DNA from: Echinicola salinicaeni
GTDB taxonomy: Bacteria > Bacteroidota > Bacteroidia > Cytophagales > Cyclobacteriaceae
DNA length: 64,000 bases
Reading direction: 5' to 3'
NCBI RefSeq assembly: GCF_014280965.1
Contig: NZ_JACODZ010000004.1
Coordinates: 310,001 to 374,000 of the forward strand
The translations under genes and the position numbers were made by a program. The notes under the pieces were generated by a model. It ran no database searches, had not been told where the DNA came from, and saw nothing but the letters and a program-made list of their open reading frames with translations. Positions 1 to 8,549 of this stretch are shown here, in pieces; the first letter of the stretch is position 1; each line of letters opens with the position of its first letter.

Positions 1-510
1 TCTTAGGAATTCATAGATTTCATCCCAAGAGTTTGTGGACAAAGCAGCACCTTCAGCAGTTTCTTCTCCAATAAAGATCGCTTGGGTGCCCAAATTCTGG
101 GCTAATTGTATATCTGTTTTTCTATCTCCGATGACATAAGAATTGGCCAAATCATAATCACCTTCCATATATTTGGTCAATAAACCAGTTCTTGGCTTTC
201 TAGTAGGAGCATTCTCATGCTCAAAAGTTTTGTCAATATGGATGTCAGAAAAAATCACTCCTTCTTCTTCCAGGGTTTTTAGCATTTTGAACTGAGCAGG
301 CCAGAAGGTATCCTCAGGGAAGGAATCTGTTCCTAGCCCATCCTGATTAGTTACCATGACCAATTCATAATCGGTTTCTTCGGCGATCTTTCTCAGGTTG
401 GAAATGGCTTTAGGATAGAATTCTAGTTTTTCAAGGCTATCCACCTGAAAATCTACTGGCGGTTCCTTAATGATGGTGCCGTCTCTATCTATAAATAATA
501 CTTTTTTCAT
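1..510 (-). CDS. hisB: Histidine biosynthesis bifunctional protein HisB, N-terminal part (cut by window edge)
   Basis: The minus-strand frame is open from the ATG at 510 to the window edge (170 codons) with no stop. The product begins with the HAD phosphatase motif FIDRDGTI (Asp nucleophile and Asp+2), followed by [13 protein letters not shown] and the late motif YVIGDRKTD. This is the histidinol-phosphatase half of HisB. In many bacteria it is fused to imidazoleglycerol-phosphate dehydratase, which would lie beyond position 1 and is not visible. The gene starts about 50 nt after hisC and completes the order hisG-hisD-hisC-hisB seen in many Bacteroidota. The identity is firm for the domain; that the protein is bifunctional is inferred from context. 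Confidence 0.93.
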   Translation of the reverse strand, partial: MKKVLFIDRDGTIIKEPPVDFQVDSLEKLEFYPKAISNLRKIAEETDYELVMVTNQDGLGTDSFPEDTFWPAQFKMLKTLEEEGVIFSDIHIDKTFEHENAPTRKPRTGLLTKYMEGDYDLANSYVIGDRKTDIQLAQNLGTQAIFIGEETAEGAALSTNSWDEIYEFLR

Positions 511-560
511 TATTGTCTATGGTTATTATTGGCTCAAGGCCAATTGGAATACTTATTTGT

Positions 561-1628
561 TTATGCAGTGGCCAATTCAGCAGGGCATTGCTGCAAAGCT
601 TCTAGCAGTCGCTCGTTTTCTGCTCTAGTCCCCACAGAAATCCTTAGGCATTCATGGCAAAGCACCACTTTTGACCTGTCTCTGACGATGATTTGATTGT
701 CAATCAAGTAGTCATAAGTCTTTTTGGCAGCAGGAACTTCTACCAAAAGGAAATTCGCGTGGCTTGGGTAGATCTTTTTGATCAAATCCATCTTTTCGAA
801 GGCCTGTTGAAGGAAATCTCTTTCTTCCATGATCTCAGCGACCATTCGCTTCATTCTATCAGTATCATCGATAGCTGCCAAAACAGTTTCTTGGGTCAGT
901 CCACTAATATTATATGGAGGTTTGATCTTATTGATGATCTTAATGATTTCCAATGAAGCAAAGGCCATTCCCAGCCTCAAAGATGCCAAGCCCCAGGCTT
1001 TGGAGAAGGTCTGCATGACCAATAAGTTGGGGTGGCTTTTGAGTTCTGTGGTAAAGCTGGGCTCATCACTGAAATCTATATAGGCTTCATCCACTACAAC
1101 CAGTCCATCAAAGTCTTTGATTACTTTTAGAATATCTTCTCGGTCTACCTTGTTTCCACTTGGGTTATTGGGGGAGCAAATGAAAATTATTTTGGTGTTT
1201 TCATCCACTGCGTCCAGAATGGCTGCCGGTCTTAATTGAAAGTCAGCTGTTAAATTAACCTTTTTGATGGCGATATCATTCACTTCGGCGCTCACCTCGT
1301 ACATGCCGTAAGTAGGAGGGAGGATGATGATATTGTCCAGTCCGGGTCTACAAAATGCCCGCATCAATAGATCAATCGCCTCATCACTTCCATTGCCCAA
1401 AAATATTTGCTCTACAGGTACATTCTTTATTGCACTGATCTTTGTCTTGAGGGCAAACTGATAAGGGTCTGGGTATCTGTTGAAGTCGTCAGAAGTAATG
1501 GAGCCAAAAGGGTTCTCATTGGCATCCAGAAAGACTCCTTCTTTACCCGAGTATTCATCCCTAGCTGAAGAGTAAGGCTTCAACTGGGCGATATGTGGTC
1601 TTAGGATTTTATTCAGGTCAAAAGCCAT
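561..1628 (-). CDS. hisC: Histidinol-phosphate aminotransferase
   Basis: This 355-aa fold-type I PLP enzyme converts imidazole-acetol phosphate and glutamate to histidinol phosphate in the cytosol. Visible motifs are DANENPFG near residue 37, FLGNGSDEAIDLLMRAF around 75-95, the substrate/PLP motif SPNNPSGN near 150, VVVDEAYIDF near 178, and the PLP lysine in TFSKAWGLASLRLG near residue 210. Length matches the family. It starts 2 nt after the hisD stop, so the two are probably translationally coupled. Confidence 0.96.
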   Translation of the reverse strand: MAFDLNKILRPHIAQLKPYSSARDEYSGKEGVFLDANENPFGSITSDDFNRYPDPYQFALKTKISAIKNVPVEQIFLGNGSDEAIDLLMRAFCRPGLDNIIILPPTYGMYEVSAEVNDIAIKKVNLTADFQLRPAAILDAVDENTKIIFICSPNNPSGNKVDREDILKVIKDFDGLVVVDEAYIDFSDEPSFTTELKSHPNLLVMQTFSKAWGLASLRLGMAFASLEIIKIINKIKPPYNISGLTQETVLAAIDDTDRMKRMVAEIMEERDFLQQAFEKMDLIKKIYPSHANFLLVEVPAAKKTYDYLIDNQIIVRDRSKVVLCHECLRISVGTRAENERLLEALQQCPAELATA

Positions 1629-1630
1629 GA

Positions 1631-2923
1631 TTATTTATTCTCTTTAAGGTATTTTAATCTTACCGAAACGGCATTTTTATGCGCATCCAGTAATTCATTA
1701 CCTGCCATCACCTCAATGGTAGGACCGAGATTTTGAATACCTTTTTCGGTGATTTTTTGATAGGTAATCTTTTTGACAAAACTGTCTAGGGAAACACCAC
1801 TGTAATTTTGGGCAAAGCCATAGGTAGGCAAGGTATGGTTGGTACCTGAAGCATAATCACCAGCCGATTCAGGAGTGAAATTTCCTATGAAAACTGATCC
1901 TGCATTGATGATTTGCGAAACTACCTCATCTTCATTTTCAATATTGATGATCAGGTGCTCTGGCGCATATTCGTTGATCAATGAAATGGCCTTGTCCTGA
2001 TTGCCCATGATTACCGCAACACTGTTTTCAAGGGCTTTCTTTGCAATGGCTTTTCGAGGAAGTTTATCCAATTGCTTATCTAACTCTTTTAGGGTCTTTT
2101 CAGCTACTTTGGTGGCACTTGCTACAAGCACTACCTGACTGTCAATCCCATGTTCAGCCTGAGATAATAGATCAGAAGCAACAAATGAAGGTACAGCAGT
2201 TTCATCAGCGTAGACCAAAACTTCAGAAGGTCCTGCAGGCATATCTATAGCGATACCTTTTTTAGTTGCTAACTGTTTAGCAGCGGTGACATATTGATTG
2301 CCAGGGCCAAAGATTTTGGCTACTTGAGGAACACTTTCAGTCCCATAGGTCATGGCTGCGATGGCTTGAGCACCGCCTACTTTGACGATTTTGTCTATGC
2401 CAATTAGGTCAGCCGTATATAATATCGCAGGATGGATTTTTCCTTCCTTATTTGGAGGCGTACATAGTACAATTTCTTCACATCCAGCAATATTTGCTGG
2501 TACCCCAAGCATTAACACAGTGGAAAACAAAGGAGCGGTTCCTCCAGGGATATACAAGCCTACCTTTTGGATTGGGACACTTCTACGCATACAGGTTACT
2601 CCTTCCATTACCTCCATGCTAAGGTCTGGAGTGGCCTGTGCTTTATGAAATTTCTCGATATTATCTTTTGCCAGTAGGATGGCATCTTTAAGGTCCTGGT
2701 CCACCAAGTCATAAGCTGCGCTGATTTCCTCACGGCTTACCAAAAGATTTTTGATTTCTACATGATCGTATTCCAAAGCGAATTTCTTCAAAGCCTTGTC
2801 ACCTTGTCGCTTTACCTTGCGCATGATAGGTTTGACAATCTTTTGAATTTCCTTCATTTTTTGAACTGGTCTGGCCAGTTCTTTCTTCCATTCGCTTTTA
2901 CTTGGATTTGTTATAACTCTCAT
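1631..2923 (-). CDS. hisD: Histidinol dehydrogenase
   Basis: This 430-aa enzyme performs the last two oxidations of histidine synthesis (histidinol to histidine, NAD- and zinc-dependent). Recognisable stretches are the glycine-rich GLYIPGGTAPLFSTVLML, GGAQAIAAMTYGTESVP, the PAGPSEVLV loop, the catalytic region SQAEHGIDSQ, EYAPEHLI, and the C-terminal TNHTLPTYGFA. Full length for the family. It follows hisG with a 27-nt gap and is followed closely by hisC. Confidence 0.97.
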   Translation of the reverse strand: MRVITNPSKSEWKKELARPVQKMKEIQKIVKPIMRKVKRQGDKALKKFALEYDHVEIKNLLVSREEISAAYDLVDQDLKDAILLAKDNIEKFHKAQATPDLSMEVMEGVTCMRRSVPIQKVGLYIPGGTAPLFSTVLMLGVPANIAGCEEIVLCTPPNKEGKIHPAILYTADLIGIDKIVKVGGAQAIAAMTYGTESVPQVAKIFGPGNQYVTAAKQLATKKGIAIDMPAGPSEVLVYADETAVPSFVASDLLSQAEHGIDSQVVLVASATKVAEKTLKELDKQLDKLPRKAIAKKALENSVAVIMGNQDKAISLINEYAPEHLIINIENEDEVVSQIINAGSVFIGNFTPESAGDYASGTNHTLPTYGFAQNYSGVSLDSFVKKITYQKITEKGIQNLGPTIEVMAGNELLDAHKNAVSVRLKYLKENK

Positions 2924-2950
2924 CAGTATTTTTTTTGAGAATGATTCGAA

Positions 2951-3811
2951 TTAAAGTACCATCTTTTCGATGGGAACAACCAATATCCCTTCGGCACCAG
3001 CAGCCCTCAGCTCTTCTATGTTTTCCCAGAATAGGTCTTCGCTTAATACAGAATGAACAGATGACCAGCCTTCTTCAGCCAAAGGCAGGATAGTTGGGCT
3101 TCTCATTCCAGGAATAAGTGAAATGATCTTATCCAAAGATTTGTTCGGTGCATTCAACAATACATACTTATTGCTTTTTCCTGTTTGTACTGCATTGATT
3201 CGGAAAAGCAGCTTTTCCACAATGGCCATTTTTTCCTCACTCAATCCTTTATGACTGATCAATACAGCTTCAGATTTGAAGATTTCTTCTACTTCCTTCA
3301 GCCCGTTCATCATCAATGTGGAGCCTGAACTGACAATATCACAGATGCCCTCTGCCAATCCGATACTTGGAGCAATTTCTACTGAACCACTGATTTCATG
3401 GATTTCAGCATTGATATTGTTCTTTTCTAAATAATCACCAAGGATTTTAGTGTATGAAGTAGCGATGTTTTTACCTTCAAAATAGGAAAGACCTGGGTAT
3501 TCTTGGCTTTTAGGGATAGCCAATGATAATCTACATTTAGAAAATCCTAGCTTTTTAAGCACATCTACACTTTTGTCCTTTTCCACCAATTCATTTTCAC
3601 CAACAATCCCTAAGTCTGCAACACCATCGGCTACATAACCAGGGATATCATCATCCCTTAAATAAAGGAATTCAATTGGGAAATTGGTGGAAGTGGATTT
3701 TAGTTTTCCAGTGCCATTATAAAATTTAATGCCACATTCTTTGATGAGGCGTAAGGAGTCTTCACTTAATCGACCGCTTTTTTGTACGGCTATGCGAATA
3801 ATATTTTCCAT
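2951..3811 (-). CDS. hisG: ATP phosphoribosyltransferase, long (HisG-L) form
   Basis: This is the committing enzyme of histidine synthesis: ATP plus PRPP gives phosphoribosyl-ATP. The ATG at 3811 (MENIIRIAVQKSGRL) is preferred over an upstream in-frame ATG at 3862, because only the shorter protein of 286 aa begins at the conserved N-terminus. Motifs include GVADLGIVGENELVE and EISGSVEIAPSIGLAEGICDIVSSGSTL. The last 75 or so residues (ending LRAAGAEGILVVPIEKM) form the PII-like regulatory domain of the long form, so histidine feedback inhibition and independence from HisZ are expected. It is the first structural gene after the leader peptide at 3923-4012. Confidence 0.96.
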   Translation of the reverse strand: MENIIRIAVQKSGRLSEDSLRLIKECGIKFYNGTGKLKSTSTNFPIEFLYLRDDDIPGYVADGVADLGIVGENELVEKDKSVDVLKKLGFSKCRLSLAIPKSQEYPGLSYFEGKNIATSYTKILGDYLEKNNINAEIHEISGSVEIAPSIGLAEGICDIVSSGSTLMMNGLKEVEEIFKSEAVLISHKGLSEEKMAIVEKLLFRINAVQTGKSNKYVLLNAPNKSLDKIISLIPGMRSPTILPLAEEGWSSVHSVLSEDLFWENIEELRAAGAEGILVVPIEKMVL

Positions 3812-3880
3812 GAAATAAAGATACGAATATGAATAGTTCTTTTTAGAAATTCTCTGAATCAATCGGGCCGCACAAACAGT

Positions 3881-3933
3881 TATCGCACAGCCACTGGGGC
3901 GATATGTATATAATATTCCTCCTTAGGAGGAAT
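3881..3933 (-). promoter_or_regulatory. Candidate his attenuator hairpins between leader peptide and hisG
   Basis: Two inverted repeats follow the His codons of the leader. One is an 8-bp perfect stem (ATTCCTCC/GGAGGAAT, 3915-3933) whose 3-nt loop is exactly the leader stop codon. The second pairs TATCGC with GCGATA (3881-3886 with 3899-3904). Both are seen directly. A role in attenuation is inferred from position. No U-run follows either stem, so a classical Rho-independent attenuator is not evident; pausing, Rho or translational coupling are possible instead. Confidence 0.5.
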
Positions 3934-4012
3934 GATGGAAATGATGAACAGTAACAGTATGTTGTACTGCAAAAAATGAGCGGATGGAGATATGTTTGTT
4001 GATGCTGTTCAT
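3923..4012 (-). CDS. hisL: His-operon leader peptide (29 aa)
   Basis: This short minus-strand ORF lies immediately upstream of hisG. Its product starts MNSINKHISIRSFF and ends HHFHHSS, with six histidines in 29 residues (positions 7, 18, 23, 24, 26 and 27). Four of the last seven residues are His. A run of codons for the end-product amino acid just before the biosynthetic operon is the hallmark of attenuation leader peptides, as in the enterobacterial his operon. The stop codon sits inside an 8-bp hairpin. A good promoter ends about 10 nt upstream of the ATG, so the 5' leader is very short. The call is strong on position plus composition. Confidence 0.85.
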   Translation of the reverse strand: MNSINKHISIRSFFAVQHTVTVHHFHHSS

Positions 4013-4022
4013 GATTTGGTTA

Positions 4023-4053
4023 CAAAATTAAACAGCTATCGTTGTTATCCAAA
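4023..4053 (-). promoter_or_regulatory. Bacteroidota-type promoter of the his operon
   Basis: On the minus strand a -33 TTTG (4053-4050) is separated by exactly 19 nt from a -7 TAATTTTG (4030-4023). This fits the Bacteroidota primary-sigma consensus TTTG / TAnnTTTG. The predicted start of transcription is about 4015-4018, only a few nucleotides before the leader peptide ATG at 4012. Confidence 0.75.
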
Positions 4054-4089
4054 AAAACGAAATGTTTTTTGATGAAAATTAACAAATCC

Positions 4090-5331
4090 TTAAAGAAATG
4101 TCTGTGTTATCATGGAATTGTAAAGATGTTTTTCTTTGTCATCTTTTAAGGATTTCATGGTTATTACTGTTTTCTTGATGATTTTTTGAATCATGGCATC
4201 CATGATCTGCTCATAATTTTCTATTTCTTCTAATTGGCCTTGTTTCTGAAATCGATCCAACTCCTCCAATTTCATCGTTTGGAGTGCTGTTTTCATATTT
4301 CGGATGACTTGTAGATTTTTATTGTCTTGCTTCCAGTGGAGAAATTCAGCGAGATGATCGTTTAATATTTCTTCTACTGCACTAATACAAGCCTTTTTTT
4401 GTGCAAGGGTCCCTTTGGTTACCTGACTGATGTCATCCATATCATAAAGTACTATTCCAGGGATCTTCCCGACTTCTGGAGCTATACTTCTAGGTATGGA
4501 AATATCGACCATTACCTTGAATAAATTAGTTACGTTTTTAAAGTGATAGCCATGCAATATAGGGGCCTGGACACTTGGGGTAGAAATAATGATGTCGTAT
4601 TTATCAACGGTTTTATTGATCTCTTCGATAGGGATATATTGAATATTGGTTTTGTTTTTATGGTTGAAGCGAAAGAGCTTTTCTTGGGAACGGTTGATGA
4701 CCGTCAGATCGGTACAGCCTTGAGAAATTAAATGACGACATACGTTCTGGCCCATATCACCAAAGCCTATTATTGCAACTTTTGGAGACTTAAGCATATT
4801 CTGGTATTCTGAAATCATATCAACGGCAGCATATGGTGCCGAGCTGATGCCAGAACGGAAGCTTGTTTGATTAGCGATGTGCTTATTGGCGGAAAAAATC
4901 ACATGCATTAATCTATGTATAAAGGTTCCCGCTGTGTCACATTCCTTGGCCAGACTGTAAGCTGATTTGTATTGAGATATTATTTGTGCATCACCTAATA
5001 TTTGAGATTCCAGACCACTTGAAACCCTAAAAAGATAATGAAGTGCTTTTTCTTCATTTGAAAGTGGATTAAAAATCTCTCGTGCCAATGTTAAATCTTG
5101 GTTTTTGATTTTGCACAAAGTGGACAAGATTTCATGATTACAGTCTTCTTCAGCCACATAAAGGATTTCTGTTCTGTTACAGGTGGAAAGAATATAACAT
5201 TCAGTGATTTTTGAATTTGATTTGAAAAGCGTCAATAGCTCCTTGATGTCTGTGGTATTCAAGGCAAACCTTTCCCTGATCGTGATATCAGTTTTTTGAT
5301 GGGATAAGCTTAAAAGTCTGAATTGAATCAT
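4090..5331 (-). CDS. hemA: Glutamyl-tRNA reductase
   Basis: This 413-aa enzyme reduces glutamyl-tRNA(Glu) to glutamate-1-semialdehyde, the first step of C5-pathway tetrapyrrole synthesis. The catalytic cysteine is C51 in the motif YILSTCNRTEILYV. Further motifs are SGLESQILGDAQIISQYK, the NADPH-binding GFGDMGQNVCRHL and DISIPRSIAPEVG. The C-terminal alpha-helical dimerisation domain is present. It is transcribed away from the upstream SUI1 gene and lies upstream of the his promoter on the same strand; about 77 nt separate its stop from the leader peptide ATG. Confidence 0.96.
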   Translation of the reverse strand: MIQFRLLSLSHQKTDITIRERFALNTTDIKELLTLFKSNSKITECYILSTCNRTEILYVAEEDCNHEILSTLCKIKNQDLTLAREIFNPLSNEEKALHYLFRVSSGLESQILGDAQIISQYKSAYSLAKECDTAGTFIHRLMHVIFSANKHIANQTSFRSGISSAPYAAVDMISEYQNMLKSPKVAIIGFGDMGQNVCRHLISQGCTDLTVINRSQEKLFRFNHKNKTNIQYIPIEEINKTVDKYDIIISTPSVQAPILHGYHFKNVTNLFKVMVDISIPRSIAPEVGKIPGIVLYDMDDISQVTKGTLAQKKACISAVEEILNDHLAEFLHWKQDNKNLQVIRNMKTALQTMKLEELDRFQKQGQLEEIENYEQIMDAMIQKIIKKTVITMKSLKDDKEKHLYNSMITQTFL

Positions 5332-5615
5332 AGTGCCTAGTTGTTTTGATCAGAATCCAGTAGAGATTCTTTTTCAAATGTTTTTTGGTTCTGGCATTAT
5401 GTACGCAGGGTGTTTTTGGTTTGGATTTATGAGGGATTAAATATCTGTTTATTTAAAATCTTTATAAATAATAAAAATGGAATGAGAAAAAGTTTTTTGC
5501 TGAAATCCAAAAGCTGTTGATTACTCGTAAGTTGGTTAAATGCATCAAGATAATTGATTCAGCATATTGAAAAGTGTTTTGAATTTAGTTTGTGGTTCAA
5601 TTTTTTAATCTTAAT

Positions 5616-5644
5616 AAAGGAGTGGTTTGGTGAACCACTCCTTT
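5616..5644. terminator. Strong hairpin terminator after the SUI1 gene
   Basis: Twelve base pairs (AAAGGAGTGGTT with AACCACTCCTTT) enclose the 5-nt loop TGGTG, 7 nt beyond the stop of the minus-strand SUI1-family gene. On the plus side it runs into a T-rich tract; on the minus side it is followed by TTTATTAAG. It is the only structure seen in the 319-nt gap between hemA and this gene (5332-5650), which otherwise holds AT-rich sequence with no recognised feature. Confidence 0.75.
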
Positions 5645-5650
5645 TTCTTT

Positions 5651-6007
5651 TTAGCCACCTGATTTTTTGGCTTTATAATCGTTTTGTTTGAGTATTTCCA
5701 GCACTTTGTCTCTGTGGTCACCTTGGATAAGTATTTCGCCCTCTTTGGCACTTCCACCTACACCACATTTGTTTTTGAGCAACTTGCCGAGGTCTTTAAG
5801 ATCCTCATCTGTTCCTATAAAACCAGCAACTAGGGTTACTTGCTTACCGCCTCGAGCTTTTTTGTCCAGCATTACCTTGAGGTTCTGTTGCTGTGGTGGG
5901 AGGGTAGCTTCGTCTTCCTGCTCTAAATCATTGTATTCAAAATCATCACTGGTAGAGTATACTACCCCATCTCTTTTTTTCCAATCGTTGTTTTTCTTTC
6001 TCCCCAT
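5651..6007 (-). CDS. SUI1/eIF1-family translation factor (YciH-like)
   Basis: The 118-aa protein has a charged N-terminal tail followed by a SUI1 domain from about residue 45. Key segments are [32 protein letters not shown] and the ending [19 protein letters not shown]. Bacterial YciH homologues resemble eukaryotic eIF1 and affect initiation fidelity or act under stress, but their exact role in Bacteroidota is unknown. The gene lies 3 nt after the stop of the neighbouring universal stress gene, which suggests a shared transcript and possibly a stress-related role. Confidence 0.9.
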   Translation of the reverse strand: MGRKKNNDWKKRDGVVYSTSDDFEYNDLEQEDEATLPPQQQNLKVMLDKKARGGKQVTLVAGFIGTDEDLKDLGKLLKNKCGVGGSAKEGEILIQGDHRDKVLEILKQNDYKAKKSGG

Positions 6008-6010
6008 AGT

Positions 6011-6862
6011 TTATTTTTTGATTTTCATCGTCCAAACTGGTCGTTTGGAGTGGTTGACGACATCTTCAGCGATACTACCACTCAATAGGTGCATAAAACC
6101 TGTTCTACCGTGAGTAGCCATCGCAATCATGTCTATATTATTGTCTTCTGCATATTGGATAATTCCATCCTCTTCTGAGTCACTATTGTAAATTTCAACT
6201 TTGACATCATCCAGCTTGTGCTTATCAACAAAGCTTTTGATTTTTGAGAAGCTTTCCCTGCTGCTTTCAAAAGAGTTAGGCGTGTTGATTTTTACCAGAT
6301 GCAATTGAGCATGGACATTAGCTTGGAGCTTTTTCAAATGAGGTATAATGGCCTCGTTTTCCTTGGTAAAGTCACTGGCAAATATAATGCTTTTGATACT
6401 TTTTGGACTTATTGCTCCCTTTATGGTTATAACTGGACAGGTAGCATGTCTTACTACCTTTTCAGTATTGGAACCAATGAGCAATTCCTCCAGTCCACTA
6501 GATCCTTTGGACCCCATAATGATGAGGTCAGCTTTTATTTCAGCCACTTCATTTGAAATGCCTGCATATGGGTTGCCAAATGTCAATTTTGTGGAGAACT
6601 TATAGGCTTTGTCCTTGCTTTCCTCCTCAATAGCTTTGATTTGTTTTTTCCTTTTTTCAACCAATTCGATGACAAATATATTATTAATGTCATCGCCACC
6701 AAGACCTACTTCCCCTGTCGTATTAAAGTTTTGGGCAGTGGGAATTTCAATTACGTGAAGCAACTTCAGATGTGCTTGGGTGATTGTGGCCAGTTCTTTG
6801 GCAAAGGCAAAGGCATTTTCTGCCTCTTCGGAAAAATCAAATGGAACTAAAATGGTTTTCAT
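6011..6862 (-). CDS. Tandem-domain universal stress protein
   Basis: The 283-aa product contains two Usp domains (about residues 1-145 and 150-283). Each carries the nucleotide-binding signature: GSKGSSGLEELLIGSNTEKV in the first and ATHGRTGFMHLLSGSIAEDV in the second. The G-2x-G-9x-G(S/T) pattern suggests the ATP-binding subclass. The ATG at 6862 (MKTILVPFDFSEEAENA) is chosen over an in-frame ATG at 6907 because Usp proteins begin at this motif. It is followed 3 nt later by the SUI1-family gene. The specific stress is not deducible. Confidence 0.92.
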   Translation of the reverse strand: MKTILVPFDFSEEAENAFAFAKELATITQAHLKLLHVIEIPTAQNFNTTGEVGLGGDDINNIFVIELVEKRKKQIKAIEEESKDKAYKFSTKLTFGNPYAGISNEVAEIKADLIIMGSKGSSGLEELLIGSNTEKVVRHATCPVITIKGAISPKSIKSIIFASDFTKENEAIIPHLKKLQANVHAQLHLVKINTPNSFESSRESFSKIKSFVDKHKLDDVKVEIYNSDSEEDGIIQYAEDNNIDMIAMATHGRTGFMHLLSGSIAEDVVNHSKRPVWTMKIKK

Positions 6863-6980
6863 GGTGAATTTTTTATGGTTATTGGCTTTTAAAACAATAA
6901 AATACAAAAATTTAGTAGATAATATTGTATTTCTAAGCCAATATTATTCCATAACAACAAATCACAAATAGTAGACTTGA

Positions 6981-7895
6981 TTAAGAGAAAACTACCAAGC
7001 CTATTCCAAATGCCAAAACCCAGAATAGAGTAGAAATGGCCATTTTTTTGAGATAAGGATCCAAGTCTTTGGATTGGGTCTTTTTGCCTACATTATAGGC
7101 AATATTGATCATCAATGGACTTACCGAAAGTGCCAATAAACCTCCATAGTTTTCTTCTAAGATTGAAAATAGTATCAGGGAAAGATTGCCTAAAATGATC
7201 AATGTCCAATTATATCTTACAGCAGCTTTTCTACCTATTCTCACTGGGATGGATTTTTTTCCTGCCAATTGATCAGAGGTAATATCTCTAATATTATTGA
7301 TGTTTAATACTGAGGTGCTGAAAAATCCAAGCGAAATAGCAGGAAGGAGCAAGGATTTTGAAAAGCTCATGGTGTGCAGAAAATAGGTCCCCAGCACGCC
7401 TACTAAGCCAAAGAATAAGAATACAGAGATATCTCCCAGTCCCATATAGCCATAAGGATTAGTACCAGAGGTATAGTTTACTGCTGCGAAAATGGAAAGA
7501 AAGCCTATGCCAATAAATGTAAAGAAAATCACCCAGCTATCCAGTGATACATAAAGGAGACCCAGGCCACAAATAAAGCTCAATGCACCAAAAAGGATCA
7601 TGGCTTTTTTCATCTCTTTTGGTTGGATAATGCCTGATTGTACCGCTCTGATGGGACCTTCTCGGTCATCACTGTCGGCTCCATGAATACTGTCGCCATA
7701 ATCATTGGCCAAATTCGATAGGATTTGGAGGAGTGTGGTGGTCAGTGCTGCTAATATAAAAACATCCCATTTGAACAATTCATGGGACCAAGCGATAAAG
7801 CTGGCCATTAAAATACTGGCTAAGGCCAAAGGTAGGGTTCGTAATCTGATGGCATGTAGCCATGCTTGCTTCTTACTGGATAAATTATTGTCCAC
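6981..7895 (-). CDS. menA: 1,4-dihydroxy-2-naphthoate polyprenyltransferase
   Basis: This UbiA-superfamily membrane enzyme prenylates DHNA to demethylmenaquinone. The first Asp-rich motif NDYGDSIHGADSDDREGP (about 64-81) and the second motif DIRDITSDQLAGKKSIPVRIG (about 200-220) are both intact, with about eight hydrophobic segments. Length (304 aa) is typical. The only start that fits is GTG at 7895: an in-frame TAA lies 18 nt upstream and no ATG occurs in the first 29 codons. It lies downstream of the GPx gene with a strong hairpin in between. Confidence 0.93.
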   Translation of the reverse strand: MDNNLSSKKQAWLHAIRLRTLPLALASILMASFIAWSHELFKWDVFILAALTTTLLQILSNLANDYGDSIHGADSDDREGPIRAVQSGIIQPKEMKKAMILFGALSFICGLGLLYVSLDSWVIFFTFIGIGFLSIFAAVNYTSGTNPYGYMGLGDISVFLFFGLVGVLGTYFLHTMSFSKSLLLPAISLGFFSTSVLNINNIRDITSDQLAGKKSIPVRIGRKAAVRYNWTLIILGNLSLILFSILEENYGGLLALSVSPLMINIAYNVGKKTQSKDLDPYLKKMAISTLFWVLAFGIGLVVFS

Positions 7896-7916
7896 GGTGG
7901 CAGGGCGGAATTAATA

Positions 7917-7945
7917 CAGGTGCTTCATGTCCAATGAAGCACCTG
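7917..7945. terminator. Hairpin between the GPx gene and menA
   Basis: A perfect 12-bp stem (CAGGTGCTTCAT with ATGAAGCACCTG) with a 5-nt loop lies just after the GPx stop and just before the menA GTG. No long U-run follows on either strand, so it could be a weak terminator, an RNA-processing stem or an mRNA stabiliser that separates expression of the two genes. Confidence 0.5.
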
Positions 7946-7959
7946 AAGAATGGATTTGA

Positions 7960-8547
7960 TTAGGCTTCGATAAGTTTGATGATTTCATCATCCATAGGAG
8001 TGACTTTGGATTGGAAGAATTGTTTCAATTCTCCATTTTCATTGATGAAATATTTGCAGAAGTTCCAGGTAGGTTCTTGATCGTTCCAGCCATTGAGGGA
8101 CTTGTCTGATAACCATCTGTAAAGGGGATGCTTGTCCACACCTTTTACTGAAATTTTCTCAAACATGGTAAAAGTTACTCCATAGTTTGAAGTGCAAAAC
8201 TTTTTGATGTCCTCATTGGTGCCAGGTTCCTGTCCTCCGAAGTTATTGGCAGGAAAACCAAGGATGACCACTTGATCACCATATTCTTCATTTAGTTTTT
8301 GTAAATCCTCGTATTGAGGGGTATAACCACATTTTGAGGCTACATTGACTACCAAAACCTTTTTGCCTTTATACTGGCTAAAATCTACTTTTTCCCCGTC
8401 TAGGGTAGTCATGGAGAAATCATAAAAGGATTTTTCCGTTGCCTGTTCTTTGTTATCTGTCAAAGCTTTAGCTGATTCGGTGTTTTCTGATTTAGCGCTG
8501 CAGGCAAATAACGCCACTACAGCTACCATCAATATCAAATTTTTCAT
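7960..8547 (-). CDS. Glutathione-peroxidase-family thiol peroxidase, lipoprotein
   Basis: The 195-aa protein carries a lipoprotein signal (lipobox ending LFAC, Cys16), so it is predicted to be anchored on the periplasmic side. The GPx fold is clear: peroxidatic Cys in NVASKCGYTPQY, the Gln motif GFPANNFGGQEPG, and the Trp-Asn motif WNFCKYFI. The Cys in IKKFCTSNYGVTF sits where the resolving Cys of thioredoxin-dependent GPx enzymes lies, so thioredoxin rather than glutathione is the likely reductant. It begins 2 nt after the argS stop. Confidence 0.92.
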   Translation of the reverse strand: MKNLILMVAVVALFACSAKSENTESAKALTDNKEQATEKSFYDFSMTTLDGEKVDFSQYKGKKVLVVNVASKCGYTPQYEDLQKLNEEYGDQVVILGFPANNFGGQEPGTNEDIKKFCTSNYGVTFTMFEKISVKGVDKHPLYRWLSDKSLNGWNDQEPTWNFCKYFINENGELKQFFQSKVTPMDDEIIKLIEA

Positions 8548-8549
8548 AA

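Noticed and set aside
5688-6113. 141-codon plus-strand frame over the SUI1 and Usp genes
   Set aside because: Ser/Pro/Phe-rich antisense frame across two real genes and the gap between them; no support as a gene.
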